Notes: generated from the letters alone by a model not told the origin. Counted from the first letter of the stretch, positions 34,560-46,835 are shown. The stretch: DNA of 64,000 nt from Salticus scenicus (GCA_963930645.1 OZ005653.1:211034496-211098495), one strand, 5' to 3'. Numbers and translations are program-made.

Positions 34560-36465
34560 TTCTGAACGCTGTATTTCACGAACCAATGAACGAAATGTAA
34601 CCAAACTTGGTATTTAGTTGGACCTTGACATAAACTGGTGTTGGTTAGATTTGTAGAACAACTGCTCAACAGGTGGCGCTGTAATCGCATTTTTTCTAAA
34701 TTTTTAACATGGCAGTATAGGACGAAATTTCGTATAAAAGTACATTATGAGAGTTTTTTTAATCGTGTGATTGTAAAATTAATATGAATTATTGATAATA
34801 GTATCAGTTAACTAGGGAAAAAAAATTGCGCACGTGGGAGTGGGGGAGTAAATTTTCAATATTGTAGGTATCTTTTAAAAGATCTCGTACCTTTAAAAAG
34901 AATGGTTGAAATGTAGATCTGTGATAATTTAAAACAAAGATATCGATTTTTTTAATCTTTTAACGAAAAAAAAAAAAAAAAAAAACATTTCTTCTGATTT
35001 GCAAAGAATTGAAATCTTTCGGCCTTTAGTGATAATAGTAGATGGCTGTCGCAAGGCTCGGAAACTTGGCTACAATTCAAGTAATATGCAACGCCACCTG
35101 GTACAGATTGTGCGACTTTTTTTACTTTCTTCTATATGTAATATAGAGAAAGTATTGGATTCGCGAAAATTTTCGACCTCCGTTTTTTGACGGATCTAAA
35201 CGTTTTGGGATGTCCTGAACACGAATTGATAGTTTTTAGAAAATGTCTGTCTGTGTGTCTGTGTGTCTGTGGTTTATTGTTTTCACCGTATCTCACGAAC
35301 CAATGAATGAAATTCAACCGAACTTGGTTTATAGTTGGACCCTGGCAGGGCATTGTGCTGATTAGATTTGGGGATCAATAGCCCAGCAGGTGGCGCTGTG
35401 ATCGCATTTTATATAAATTTTTAACATGGCAGTATAGGACAAATTTTCGTATTTTTTACCGTATCTCACTAACCAATGAATGAAATTCAACCAAACTTGG
35501 TACATAGTTGAAACCTGACGGGGCAAGGTGCTGATTAGATTTGCGGATCAATCGTCTAGCAGGTGGCGCTGTGATCGCAAAATTTCTTATTTTTCACCGT
35601 ATCTCACGAACCGATAAATGAAATTGAACCAAACTAAACTTGGTGTATAGTTAGACCCTGACATGGAAAGTGTCTGATTAGATTTTGGGATCAATCGCCC
35701 AGCAGATGGCGCAGTGATCGCATTTTATGAAAACTTTTAACATGGCAGTATAGGACAAAATTTCGTATAAATGTACTTAATGAGCTTTATTTTAAACTTG
35801 TGATTGTAAAATAATTATGAATTATTGATAATAGTGGTAGTTAACTACGAAAAAAATTTTGTGCATGTTGGGGCAACGGTTCCCCCCTAGGGGGGGGGGT
35901 AAATTTTCAAGATGGGTATATTTCGAAAGATCTCGTCAATACCTTTAAAACGAATGGTTGAACTATAAATCTGTGACAATTTGAAACAAAGTTATCGATT
36001 TTTTTTACTTTTAACGAAAAAAAACTTGGAAAAAAAAATCTTTTTTTTTTTTTTTTTTTTTTTTTTACGAAATTTAAACAAATTTGGTATTTTTTTGGTC
36101 CCCGACAAAAAGTGGTGCTGATTACATTTGGGGATCAATAGCTCAACAGGTGGCGCTGTGATCGCATTTTTTCTAAATTTTTAACATGGCAGTATAGGAC
36201 AAAATTTCATATAAATGTACATAATGAGAGTTATTTTTAACTTGTGATTGTAAAATAATATGAATTATTGATAATAATAGTAGTTAACTACGAAAAAAAT
36301 TTTGTGCATGTGGGGGCACCGGTTCACCCCCTGGGGGTAAATTTTCAAGATGGGTATCTTTCGAAAGATCTCGTCAATACCTTTAAAACGAATGGTTGAA
36401 CTATAAATCTGTGATAATTTAAAAAAGTTATCGATGTTTTTTACTTTTAACAAAAAAAAAAAAAA
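34560..36465 (+). repeat. Tandem array with a recurring GGTGGCGCTGT core
   Basis: Repeated segments read CACGAACCAATGAA.GAAAT, CCAAACTTGGT, AGGTGGCGCTGTGATCGCAT and TTAACATGGCAGTATAGGAC, with cores near 34673, 35390, 35562, 35703 and 36150. The longer trailing part, from GTATAAATGTAC to GTTATCGATTTTT, is present at about 34730-34965, 35760-36015 and 36205-36455. Part of the array lies outside, and most inside, the 35039-36903 element. Confidence 0.82.
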
Positions 36466-36488
36466 AAAAACTTGGGAAGAAAAAAATC

Positions 36489-36524
<36 letters not shown>

Positions 36525-36572
36525 TGTTACTGGTTGAATATGGGTTGAATAACTGGTTGAATCTTCTAACAG

Positions 36573-36609
<37 letters not shown>

Positions 36610-36903
36610 TTCTTTTTTTTAAATATTGTTACTGATTGAATATGTATATAGGAAAATATAGAAGAAAGTCTTGTGGTGGCCACAACATACTAGTTATTCA
36701 ACAGCCAACAAAAATTTTTAAAAGTTGGATTTGATATACATAAAAGGCGAATAGAATCGAAGAAACGTCGATTGTGTATATCATATATCACTTCTTAAAA
36801 CTATTGTTGACAGTTGAATAAAAAACTCGCGCAGTCTGTACCAGGTGGCGCTGTCTACCGCTTGAACTGTTGCCAAGTTTCCGAGCCACGCAACAGGCAT
36901 CTA
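35039..36903. mobile_element. 1.9-kb element with ~77-bp outer inverted repeats
   Basis: TAGATGGCTGTCGCAAGGCT... (35039-35115) is inverted at 36826-36903, sharing GGCTCGGAAACTTGGC and GCGCCACCTGGTACAGA. A second pair, ACTTTCTTCTATAT, faces inward at about 35125 and 36659-36672. Another foldback (TTATTCAACAGCCAACAA) lies at 36693-36825. The layers suggest one element inside another. The interior is a non-coding tandem array. Confidence 0.7.
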
Positions 36904-39670
36904 GTTTAGGAGGCTATGATATGATCAATAAATTGATAAATCTTTTAATGTTTCATACATTATTCCTCTATTGTCAATTAATTAAGTATTTTGTAAGAAT
37001 TGAAGTATAAATTTAAAAAAAAAATTAAGAAATATAACACTATTATTTTAAGCAAAGATTATGTTTAAAAAAATTCTTTTGTTATTGATAGAAACACAAA
37101 AATTATATGGCACATTACAAAATATCTCAAAATACTGTAAAAACAGAATAATGCAATAAAATGATACTGTGTTAATATTTATGCCGGTATCAGGAATAAA
37201 TTTCTCTTACGTGCTTTAAAAAATTTTACGTCAAGAAAGGAGACTCAAATCGTGAAAGGGGGGATAAACTGTTCCAGATCACAGTTTCATGATATAGGCC
37301 ACTCGTATAACCGCTAAAAAAATATAGGTATTCACGATAACTTATGCAAATATATTCCTTCCTGAAAACGTCGATTAAAAATTATAATTTTATGAACGGA
37401 GAAATAATGTCGCCTAAATTCGATTAAAGATTTGATAATGACTAAAGATCATTAATGATATAGTGATGACTAATGAAGACCTATCTATCAGTCTTCATAA
37501 TGCTGCTAGTGGTGGTTAAGTAATGACCGCAAGAAAAACTTATCTGCTTGTTATAAATTATTTTATTCGTCTAATTAATTTTATGAAGGATTTATCAAGT
37601 CTACCAAGTATATGAAATTACTTTCATCTGCAGCTTAATTAATGATGATATTTTGTGCATGTCTGTCAATTTTCATGAAGAGTGCAATCTAATACTTTAA
37701 TATTTCATTTTTAATGCTTATTTAGGAAATTTATAATGAGTAATATATTATATTGATTTCATCATGCTCATTTAATTCCCCCTGGAACCTTCTGCTTGAG
37801 CAACTGGTATCAATTATTGCTTCCAAATGCCAGAGAAGTAATTATGACTTGTATACTTATTTTATTTTTATTGGTTTTTTGTTAACCACATGGAAACTGA
37901 AAATTCGTCAGAAGTGTCTTGTTTTTCGTGAGAGAATGAAGGCCTAAAAAGTTCACTTAAAAATGGCCGTTTTTAACGGTAAATGCGTTTTACTGCCGAA
38001 ATGGGAGTATCGCATGTGTATTAGTCTTGGCAGGCTAAAAGCCGATAATCTTGTTTGTTGATTATTTCAATGTGCTTCAAATGGAAGCCTCTAGTTTAAT
38101 TCGTGTAAATATATGTGCTATAGTGTAAATATATTTTATTTGTGTGATTAATATAAAGCAAGAAAAATGACAACCTGGATTTCTTTTTATTTGTGAATTT
38201 TTAATCACTGTCTTCTGCAAAATCTTAGTTTGTGTGCATAAAATAATTAAAAAAGCTCTCCCAATCCCAATTTTGGATATACTCGGAATATATTACGTGG
38301 AATATAAACATTTCGGCATGGAATACATGACCATTTTCTTCACTGCTAATGCTAAATGCCTTGCCAGCACGAAAAAAAAAAAAAAAAAAAGAAAAAAAAA
38401 AGAAAAAAGAAAAGGTTGTAATTTACAATGTGCAATAATTTGTGATGTATGTATTCAGACAAACCAAATATTAGATAACGATGTTAGAGATGAAAATTTT
38501 ACAATTGTGCAAACCATAAACGAATTGTTTTAGAGATTCTTGTCAAAAACATGCAGCTTTCACGTACAGTCTACACCCCAAATATAATCTTATCCTGCTC
38601 TAATTCTTCTCTTTCCAACAAATTCAAAGGAATCGTTAATAAGTGACTATTAAAATATAGTAGAATATTACTATCTATTGCATCAATTCATAATGCACCA
38701 AAAGAACACAAATCTCACGAAAAATACGGGAGTGACTGAATTAAAAGTTAACTGAACTGAACTAACTTAACTGAAGTGACTGAATGCTTTATCGCATTTA
38801 GGCACTTTCAAGATCGCATTTAGGCGCTTTCAAGATCGCATTTAGGATTTAGAGACTGTAAATCCGAGAAAAATGTCCTAAAGGGGAAATATTTTTATTT
38901 TTCTCGTATTACAAATAATTATGCAATTTCTTTGAATAAAATAAACCAATAAATTAATTTGTAACTAATGTTCAACCAGTTGTTCTTTCTTTTTCCTTTT
39001 ATTTATATAATAAAATGCCAGATATTGTGTTAATGCGATAAACGTATCAGAAATCCGCGTGGCAATTTGGCAAAATGATCTCAATTCCGAACTTTTAAAA
39101 GCATTGATTTTTAAATATTTACTAGATGTTTTATGTTGTTTGGTAGAAAATTTAAAAAAAAAACTTTTTAATCGCACTCTAATAACTTACATTAAAATTA
39201 CCAGGTTTTAAACACTATTTCTGTAGAAGATATAAATTAAAATTGCTGCATCTCATATTGAAAAAAAAAAAAAAAAAATTAAAAAATTGCGTTAGTTATC
39301 GTTGCGTGTTTCTAAAACTAAAAATACTTGAAATGTAAACAGACATTTATAAAATGAATAAATACACAATTTCACTTTTTATTTGTCCCTGTATTATGTG
39401 TGCATAATTTAAAAACATTAAAGACGCAAATTCAAAAAAGTGGCTTTATTTATCACATTGATTGTAAACATACAATTAAAAAGCTTTCATGATTAAGCCA
39501 AGTAAATTTCCCAAATTACTTTAATTACTACATTATGAAAATGTAAATACTGCTTTACTTATTATTTTCATTTATAATTGGAAACAACACCTTTGCAATG
39601 TATCATATAGTTTATCATACAGTAAATGATATAACGTATTCATATAGTTAAAAAAATATACATACATATA
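36904..39670. other. Non-coding AT-rich DNA
   Basis: No supported gene. Bases 38790-38845 repeat GATCGCATTTAGG three times, a small tandem repeat. The frame at 38234-38533 is driven by an A-run. Confidence 0.6.
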
Positions 39671-40290
39671 CAGGGTGATTCAACGATGATGGGACAAACC
39701 GTTCCTCTTGAATAGTGTATTACTTAACAGAGAGATTCTATTTATAATTGTTTATCATACAAAAAGCTATGCATAATAAAAAGTTTCTTTCCAAATAATG
39801 CACATTGCTTGAATAAATATTAATATTGTGAATATTTTTAGATATACTGTAACACACAGAATTTAAAAGTTACAACGTAGGTGGAGTTTCAAACTCAAAT
39901 ATTTCTTCGATCATGGAACAACATTAAGGGGTTGAACAGTTTACTATAACATAGATCTAAGTAAATTTTACATTTCGTGCGCGTTACAGTACATCTAAAA
40001 AATTATTCGCAATATAAGCCTTTATTCGATCAGTATGAAGTATTCGGAAATAATATTTTTATCATGTATTTTGTAAGATTAACAGTAAAAGACAGAACCT
40101 TCCAGTTAAATAGTGCACCATTCACAAGCAACGGCAGTAGGCGGAGCTTTCTGTTAAAACCCCCAGAAAACACATGGCACGTAAAAGGTTAAAATGACAT
40201 TTGAGGACATGAATTCCTGTGCAATTCTGAATCGTAATGATGTGTCCTACCTCCCTTCAAAGTTTGTCCCATCATCGTTGAATCACCCTG
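39671..40290. mobile_element. 620-bp TA-flanked MITE with perfect 29-bp TIR
   Basis: CAGGGTGATTCAACGATGAT... (39671-39699) is perfectly inverted at 40262-40290, with TA on both flanks. The terminal CAGGGTG word is shared with 20284-21171, so both may use the same transposase class. A 71-codon frame inside (39977-40192) has no recognisable product. It lies about 0.8 kb beyond the 3' end of the receptor gene. Confidence 0.9.
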
Positions 40291-40586
40291 TATATATATT
40301 TTTTAACTTCTGTGCACAATTTTTCGAAGCATCTTTTTTATGTATATCTACAGGGTACCCAATACCATGCCTTTTTATAAGCACTTTTCCAGTAGTCTTA
40401 TCTTAAAATAACTTTCTTCTTAAATATAGTGTGTACGTACATTTGCGAAGAAATTTATTTTAAAACTGGAAAGTGCTTATAAAAATTCGAGCCTAGTAAA
40501 CCCTGACCTAAAAGCGTAACAGCAAAGTAACATCTAAAATTAAATTCTAAAGACAGAAACTCTTTAACTGAAACCGAAGTTAGAAC

Positions 40587-40769
40587 CAGCGAAGTTAGAA
40601 CATTTTTTTTTGCCCCGCCTTATTTTCACACCAGAAATTTAGTAGATTATTTCTCTTTAATTTGTGACAATGATTAAATAAGAAGAAAACCATTTTTCAC
40701 AATTTCCGGTATGAAAAAGAGGCGGAGCTAAAAATGATTGTGAATAAATTATAAAAAATGGGAACGCTG
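40587..40769. mobile_element. hAT-type MITE with perfect 8-bp target duplication
   Basis: It is flanked by GTTAGAAC on both sides (40579-40586 and 40770-40777); 8-bp duplications are the hAT hallmark. The ends begin CAGCG, and the inner arms share GCCCCGCCTTATTTTCA.ACC.GAAATT and its complement. An extra GTTAGAAC 6 bp inside the left end suggests a small end duplication. Length is 183 bp. Confidence 0.83.
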
Positions 40770-41108
40770 GTTAGAACTGAACTGGAATACGAAATTTATA
40801 GTTTTTTTTAATTTCTAACCAGTATATGACGATGTAAAAATTGTGCTTTAAAAATTATTTTATTAGTGGGAAAGGATCAATATACAAGCAGTATTACATT
40901 AGAGACAGAAAGAGAGATCAGAAGAAAGAAGGTGGATTATTAAAATGTCAGAACATTTTAATTAACATTTAGAATCCAATTTTACCACATGCATGTAGCT
41001 TTTAAGGTTAATTAACACTGTGTAACTTGATGAATATACAGAATATAATACAATTATGCGAGAGAGGAACGAAACTTTTCCTAACTTATCACATACTCTC
41101 AACTTATG

Positions 41109-42194
41109 CTAGAATTTTAGACTTGTAATCAACAACCCGTACGTAAAAACACTACCGAGTGCCGACAGAATGAACTTCCGCGTTAGATTAAATAGTCCAC
41201 ATGCTGATACATAAACAACCTCTTCGTTTTCAATTCTGTGCAGTAAAAACATATTCTGAGTATTGATTAAATCACTAGATCCATGTTCATTTATAAATTC
41301 GCGCGCAGTTTCTCTTATTCTAATAAGATTTTCTGGAATCGTGGAACAACATATTGAATACGACACAAAAATGAGAACATTTGACATTGCGCAAAATATT
41401 ACAAAAGCTATGTATTCTACGTTGAATTTATACAGATCATCAATTGACATCATTAGCAGTGTTACGAAAATACCATTCAAGCTATAAAAAACAATGAAGA
41501 ATGAAAGACAGTCTATAGTGTGCTTTATATTTTTAACGAGTTTTGTCATTTCAAAGAACACTTTTAAAATTTCAATGTCCTTAGTTTCTTTCGTTAGTAA
41601 ATGAATCCGAAGCTCGGTGTTATAACTGGACAATATTTCAGAACATCTGTAAAGTAGAACATTCAAACAAAAAGTTAAATAAAACGGAAAACCAATACAG
41701 AAAAGAAAGTAGATGAGGTTCCCGTTAAACAAAATACTTCTTCTCCAAAAATTGTTTTGTATTTCATAGCCAATTGCGTAATAAGTGAATGATTCTTTTT
41801 CTATATCCACCATCACTTGAATAACTATGCATGTGATGAAGGGTGACACAAACATGACGATTAAAAACATTATCAGATAGGATCCTGATTTCTTTGACTT
41901 GCAGTATTTATTTCTGTAAAAACGAATTTTCAGTAAAACATTCGAAATTTCTTCATTCCTCGAATATGCGGAATACCACATTAAAACACAGAACATAGGC
42001 ATTAGTAAATAGGTAATGCCATCTGTATAATTTTTACTTTTTACGAGTCTTAAGTTTATCAACGCAACATAAATAAGTGAAGATGAGAAAATTATCCCGA
42101 ACAACAATCGGCAACATTTTCCGTATGGCCCAAAACGGTGATTCACGAAGTTTAGACCAGTTATAGCCAAATATTGCCATATAATCTTATCCAT
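41109..42194 (-). CDS. Gustatory receptor-like seven-transmembrane protein
   Basis: An uninterrupted minus-strand frame encodes 361 residues from the ATG at 42192-42194. The open frame runs 15 codons further upstream but with no ATG, so I chose this start. Hydrophobic segments lie near residues 29-49, 61-78, 104-130, 155-182, 228-250, 261-283 and 340-358, giving seven helices with short extracellular and longer intracellular loops. The last helix ends in TYGLLITSLKF, close to the TY(h5)QF signature that closes arthropod gustatory receptors, with K in place of Q and two extra residues. Length fits the family (about 350-450). These receptors are ligand-gated cation channels of chemosensory neurons; the ligand cannot be read here. 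There is no intron within the frame, though a short upstream exon is possible. Neighbours are MITEs, not other receptors. An expressed gene or a recent intact duplicate are both possible. Confidence 0.82.
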   Translation of the reverse strand: MDKIIWQYLAITGLNFVNHRFGPYGKCCRLLFGIIFSSSLIYVALINLRLVKSKNYTDGITYLLMPMFCVLMWYSAYSRNEEISNVLLKIRFYRNKYCKSKKSGSYLIMFLIVMFVSPFITCIVIQVMVDIEKESFTYYAIGYEIQNNFWRRSILFNGNLIYFLFCIGFPFYLTFCLNVLLYRCSEILSSYNTELRIHLLTKETKDIEILKVFFEMTKLVKNIKHTIDCLSFFIVFYSLNGIFVTLLMMSIDDLYKFNVEYIAFVIFCAMSNVLIFVSYSICCSTIPENLIRIRETAREFINEHGSSDLINTQNMFLLHRIENEEVVYVSACGLFNLTRKFILSALGSVFTYGLLITSLKF

Positions 42195-42239
42195 TTTATT
42201 ATAATTTGTAGAACTTAAAAAAAATCTCTTTATATTCAA

Positions 42240-43740
42240 TTATATACAATAGACAACAAATGCTACTACAGTATTTAACTTATACTTTGCGTCGTCATAT
42301 TAATAAACAGTATTTAACAAGCAATATTGGTGATATTTGTTTTTCTATACATCTGCAACATTTCATCAAAAATAACTATAAATACGAAAAGTATAGAGTA
42401 TATTTGAAAATCTAATATAGAATTCAAAATCTATCACAATATGAAGTTTATCGTTTATTTCTCTTGAAATTATATATTCCTAGTTAAGGTGAAATTATCA
42501 GCAGAAACGTTAGCAAAATTCAAATAACATTTTGTACTGAAGTTTGTGATGTCTCCTTTTAATTTCAACTAGTTAAGGTAGAAGCAATTGACATATAATT
42601 AAAACGCAAACATAAAAGACTATTCGCGGTGTCTAAAAGTTCAATAATAAACAAACAAGTTCATTTATAAAAATCAATCGATTGCATTTTATTTTACATC
42701 ATTATTATTATTATCGATTGGTCATTTGATTGCTAAATAATCCATTTGTTTAGTATTCAAAATAAACATCATACTAAATTATTAAACTTTCTCTGTTGTT
42801 ATATATTACAACATAATGGCATATCTACTAATTTCAAAAATTTATTTGTGGCTTTATTCTATATATAAATGCTCATTATGTAGATTTTTTGCATAATTTC
42901 AATATAGTAGAACGTTAAAAGAGAAAAGGTTGTGCTGTTGGTGCACTGTATAACAATTACTGCAGGTAAAATATAGAAAACACTGCGCAGTTATCTTTTG
43001 ACATAAAATTTGATCTATTAGCAAGCACTTACTTAAGTGAAATGCAATTTTTTACTGAAACGTCCATCATTTTGATGTGGTAAATCATGCAGATTATTGA
43101 TTGCATACTTGATAAGGGTAGTAAACGCTATAAATTATTGATTTTTTGAAAAGCACTTTTAACTTAATTAGAAAAACTTTTAAAATGAAAGTTTCTCTGC
43201 ATATAATTAATTTCTCTTATAATAAAAATGGAAAGATGTCGGTCTAAAAAATTTTTAATACTTTATGCCCCACTAAGGCTTTTAAGTTTAATTGATGTAA
43301 ATATTTATTATTAACACTTTTCTTTCCATTATCACACTTTGAAACCCAATCTTTTAGCTATTATTTAGAAAATCTTTGTTCTCTAAAAATATAAGTTTTT
43401 ATTTTGAGTATTTAGGTATACAGGAATAATAAAATCTTTTCAAGTCACTTTCCTAAACCGACCTTCTATTCAATGTAATGCTTTTAACATGATATATAGC
43501 ATTTATAACATTAGCTATAAAATTCATTTTTACACTTTTAAGGCAGTTGAAATTAACGCGTATGGAAAAAGTGATCACTGTTTCGTGTAAAATATTTTAA
43601 GCATTAAAAAAAAAAAAAATAGGAAAAAAGGTCTTATAACTTACGAAGTTTTTAAGTTAGAGTATTTGATAATGAATTATTTTCAAAGCAGTATAAAAAA
43701 TGATAATTTAAAAGTAGCATTATATCTTTATTTATTTATT
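42240..43740. other. Upstream region of the receptor gene
   Basis: AT-rich and non-coding in all frames. No core promoter can be pinned down by eye. No second receptor exon or paralogue found. Confidence 0.55.
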
Positions 43741-43968
43741 TCTTTTTGCAATGGCGGGGCACTTGAGACTAAGAATTGCCGGGGTTCAACGAATTCATGG
43801 TCATTTATGAAGGAGCCTCCAACGGCCTGCCACAAAGTTAACACATCAAAGCCTTGTCCGGAATTCTAACCTGAGCCCTATTTGTAGAAGATACGGACGG
43901 TAACTGCCACATCGTATGGGCAACAGATTTACGTCTTTGAAAAATAAATAAATAAATAAACAAACAAA

Positions 43969-44022
<54 letters not shown>
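43741..44022 (+). mobile_element. Candidate retroposon 3' end with (AAAT)n/(AAT)n tail
   Basis: A less AT-rich ~190-bp stretch (GGCGGGGCACTTGAGACTAA, CAACGGCCTGCCACAAAG) is followed at once by AAATAAAT repeats and then AAT repeats to 44022. That layout is typical of a non-LTR retroposon and its tail. There is no coding or promoter box, so this is tentative. Confidence 0.4.
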
Positions 44023-44023
<1 letters not shown>

Positions 44024-44329
44024 TTTATGCTAAATTCTGCCATGTTGAGAAATTCGTAATTTTCGAATAACTTATAATAAATAATTTTTACTTTCCGAAC
44101 GTATGTATGGAAGATATTGTGAGTAAGATTTGCGAAGTAGATTTTCTGTCTTGGTAACTCAAATACTAATGGACGTAGAATGCTGCAAATGTATATTTGG
44201 GACTTACAGGATGTTCACTTGTGTAACACCTTTATCTTTCGTCTTTATACGAGCTCTCCTTTTAGATATATCTACAACTTTACACGATTTCTCGTGTTGT
44301 GTCTATGTGTGTCAGTGAACATAATAACA

Positions 44330-44700
44330 TCTAAATGCTTTGTTCGAATTAACTAAAATTCGGTACGTATGTTATAGTTCACCATAGTCTGACCTCTATA
44401 GATTTTGGTGAATGAAACACTTGTAGTTTTCACAAAGACACACACACACACACACACAAAAAAAAAAAAAATCTTCTTTAATAATTGCATATGGGCTCAA
44501 ATTATTTAAAATGGGATGACGACTAAATGCTCCAACCGATTTAGCTTTAAATTCATATGCATGTTATAGGTCATCTTCGTATGAACTGTACAGATTTTTG
44601 TGAATCTAGCACTTATAGATTTTTTCAAGGACGTCATTAAAAATTCTTTATAATTATGAAATATGGTCTCAAATTATCCTAAAATAAAAAAAAATATATC
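44330..44700 (+). repeat. Two diverged ~192-bp tandem units
   Basis: Shared order: TAAAATTCGGTACGTATGTTATAG / TAAATTCATATGCATGTTATAG, then TAGATTTTGGTGAAT / CAGATTTTTGTGAAT, CACTT(G/A)TAG and TTTCA(C/A)A(A/G)GAC. A CA microsatellite (44434-44458) ends the first unit. Confidence 0.6.
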
Positions 44701-45585
44701 CTTTAAAAATTATTGGTATTTATAAAAACTGGAAGGTTGGCAAAAATGTACTACTAGTAACAGTTTTATTACCATACCAAAGAGCTATTTTTATGATAGA
44801 AATTCAATTTATTCCTACAAAATAAATAAATAAATAAATAATAAAATAAAATAAAATAAATAAATAAATAATAATAAAAAAAAACAGTAATAAAAATAAT
44901 TAAAATATAATAATAATATTAATAATAATTGACAAATTCATAAAAATTACTCAGCAGAGCTGAAAAGCAATTTTTCGAAATAGATATGGCCCGTTACCAC
45001 TGTACAGTGGGTTTTCAATGCAAGATTTATAGCATACTGAGGCCATTCGAAAGCTAGAAAATTAATTTAAGTATGGCATTGTCCACGAGTGGCAACGATG
45101 AACAAAAGACACTCTTCTGGTAGTGTTTACTTCTTGATGGAGGCCGACGGAAATTTGTCACAAGGATCATTAGAGACAAAAAGACTTTGAAACTATAAGT
45201 CTCAAGTTGTAAATATGTTGTCGCTGGTAGCCTATTGCATATTTGCCAACCATCTCATTATAAATCGCAAAATTTTTAGTACCCACCTTTTCTTTTCGCA
45301 CCAAACATTTTTAGAGTAATTTTATTCTTATTGAATCCTTAACAGCATTTCGGAAGGAATTAGTTTAAAGCAGTGTTGAAGAAAAGGGGCGTTTTTTTTA
45401 AGGGGCGTTAACAATTTTACGATTATTAATGAGATTGGCAAAAATGCTATTCTAGGTGTCGTACTCTTCGTCCTTTTTTCAGGATAGTCTTAGCGATTAA
45501 AAATTCCCCACTGTTTTTATACAAAATACTAGCGGGTCAGTGATTTCAAATGAATCACTATAATTAATGAATCACTAACAGTAAC

Positions 45586-46400
45586 TTTTACTCTTAAGAA
45601 AAGAAAAAAAAATATTTTCTGATCTGGTAAAAAGTCGCCCCGGGTAAAAAGTCGCCCTCGGGTAAAAAGTCGCACCACTGCCTTCGGCAGCGCAGTCCCG
45701 TGCGCGCTGCGCGCGCAAAAGTTAACGGTTACACTCGCTGAGCGCGCGTATTCCTTCCCTGACCCTTCATGCCCCCTAAAAAAAATCATTTCTGATCGGG
45801 TAAAAACTCACACCGGATCCCCACTGCCTTCGGCAGCGCAGACCCATGCGCGCTGCGAGCGCGCGTGTCAAGGTATACGTGCGCTGCGCGCACATATTCC
45901 TTCTCAAGTCAAATTTTTATTCTTAAGAAAAAAAAAATTAAAAATCATTTCGCATCGGGTACAAAGTCGCACCGGGTCCCCACTGACTTAGGCAGCGCAG
46001 TCACGTGCGCGCTGCGCGCGCACAAGTTCACGGACACACGCGCTGCGATCGCGTATTCCTTCCCTGACCCTTCGTGCCCCCTAAAAAATAATAATTTCTG
46101 ATCGGGTAAAAACTCACACCGGGTCCCCACTGCCTTCGGCAGCGCAAACCCATGCGCGCTTCGCGCGCACGTGTGAAGGTATACGCGCGCTGCGCGCACA
46201 TATTCCTTCTGAAATCAAATTTTTATTCTTAAGAAAAGAAAATAAAAAAAAATCATTTCTCATCGGTTAAAAAGTCGGACCTGGTCCCCACTGCCTTCGG
46301 CTGCGCAGTCCCGTGCGCGCAGAGCGCGCACAAGTTACGGGATACGCGCGCGGTGCACGCCTATTTCTTCCCCACCCTTTCAGCCCCTCCTAATTAACCT
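45586..46400. repeat. CpG-rich palindromic tandem array
   Basis: About five ~155-bp units of two alternating types (A at about 45615, 45945, 46250; B at about 45790, 46092) give a ~310-bp higher-order repeat. Each unit contains CACTGCCTTCGGCAGCGCAG and then a CGCG-rich palindrome (TGCGCGCTGCGCGCGCA-like). Type A ends CCTTCCCTGACCCTTC.TGCC. Type B ends ATTCCTTCTNAA and TTTTTATTCTTAAGAAAA, itself palindromic. The GC content is very unlike the rest of the window. Confidence 0.88.
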
Positions 46401-46435
46401 ACGTATAGCAATTTTTAACGGTCTAACACAATTAG

Positions 46436-46835
46436 CTGAGATGCAAAAGAAAACATAATCAGGACACCTGAAAAGGTGTAAATCTGGTGAAAACTTTCGA
46501 TAATATAAAAGAAATTTAAAATATCTTTCGAATGATGTATTAAAAATAATTTAATCATAATTAGAAATTGAAATATTGAAATTTGAAAATATTACAGCGC
46601 CATCTGGCGGTAGAAATTTCTGTAATGTACTGTTCGATTCCAAGTCAACAAAGCTTTCTAATGATGTATTACTTATGAAATTATTTTAATTAGTAGCTGA
46701 GATACAAATGAAAACTGATTCAGGACACCTCAAAACGTGTAAATCTGGTAAAAACTTTCGATAATATAAAAGAACTTTAAAATATCTTTCGAATGATGCA
46801 TTAAAAATAATTTAATCATAATTAGAGTTTAAAAT
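46436..46835 (+). repeat. Two diverged ~250-bp tandem units
   Basis: Units at about 46436 and 46688 share TTAGCTGAGATGCAAA-type, TCAGGACACCT.AAAA.GTGTAAATCTGGT, AAAACTTTCGATAATATAAAAGA and AATATCTTTCGAATGATG. CAGCGCCATCTGGCGG lies between them. The phrase resembles segments of the ACTTTC-type repeats. Confidence 0.72.

Noticed and set aside
36434..36683. Poly-Phe and poly-Lys frames
   Set aside because: Translations of long A and T tracts. The same holds for frames at 16926-17209, 28081-28269 and 38234-38533.
39977..40192. 71-codon frame inside the 620-bp MITE
   Set aside because: No similarity I recognise, and MITEs of this size do not normally encode proteins.
42195..42239. 15-codon N-terminal extension of the receptor frame
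   Set aside because: It starts at TTG, not ATG; the internal ATG at 42192-42194 gives a normal receptor N-terminus.
45529..46199. Open frames of 78-86 codons on both strands
   Set aside because: They follow the CpG-rich tandem array, change with each unit and have no family features; repeat translations, not genes.
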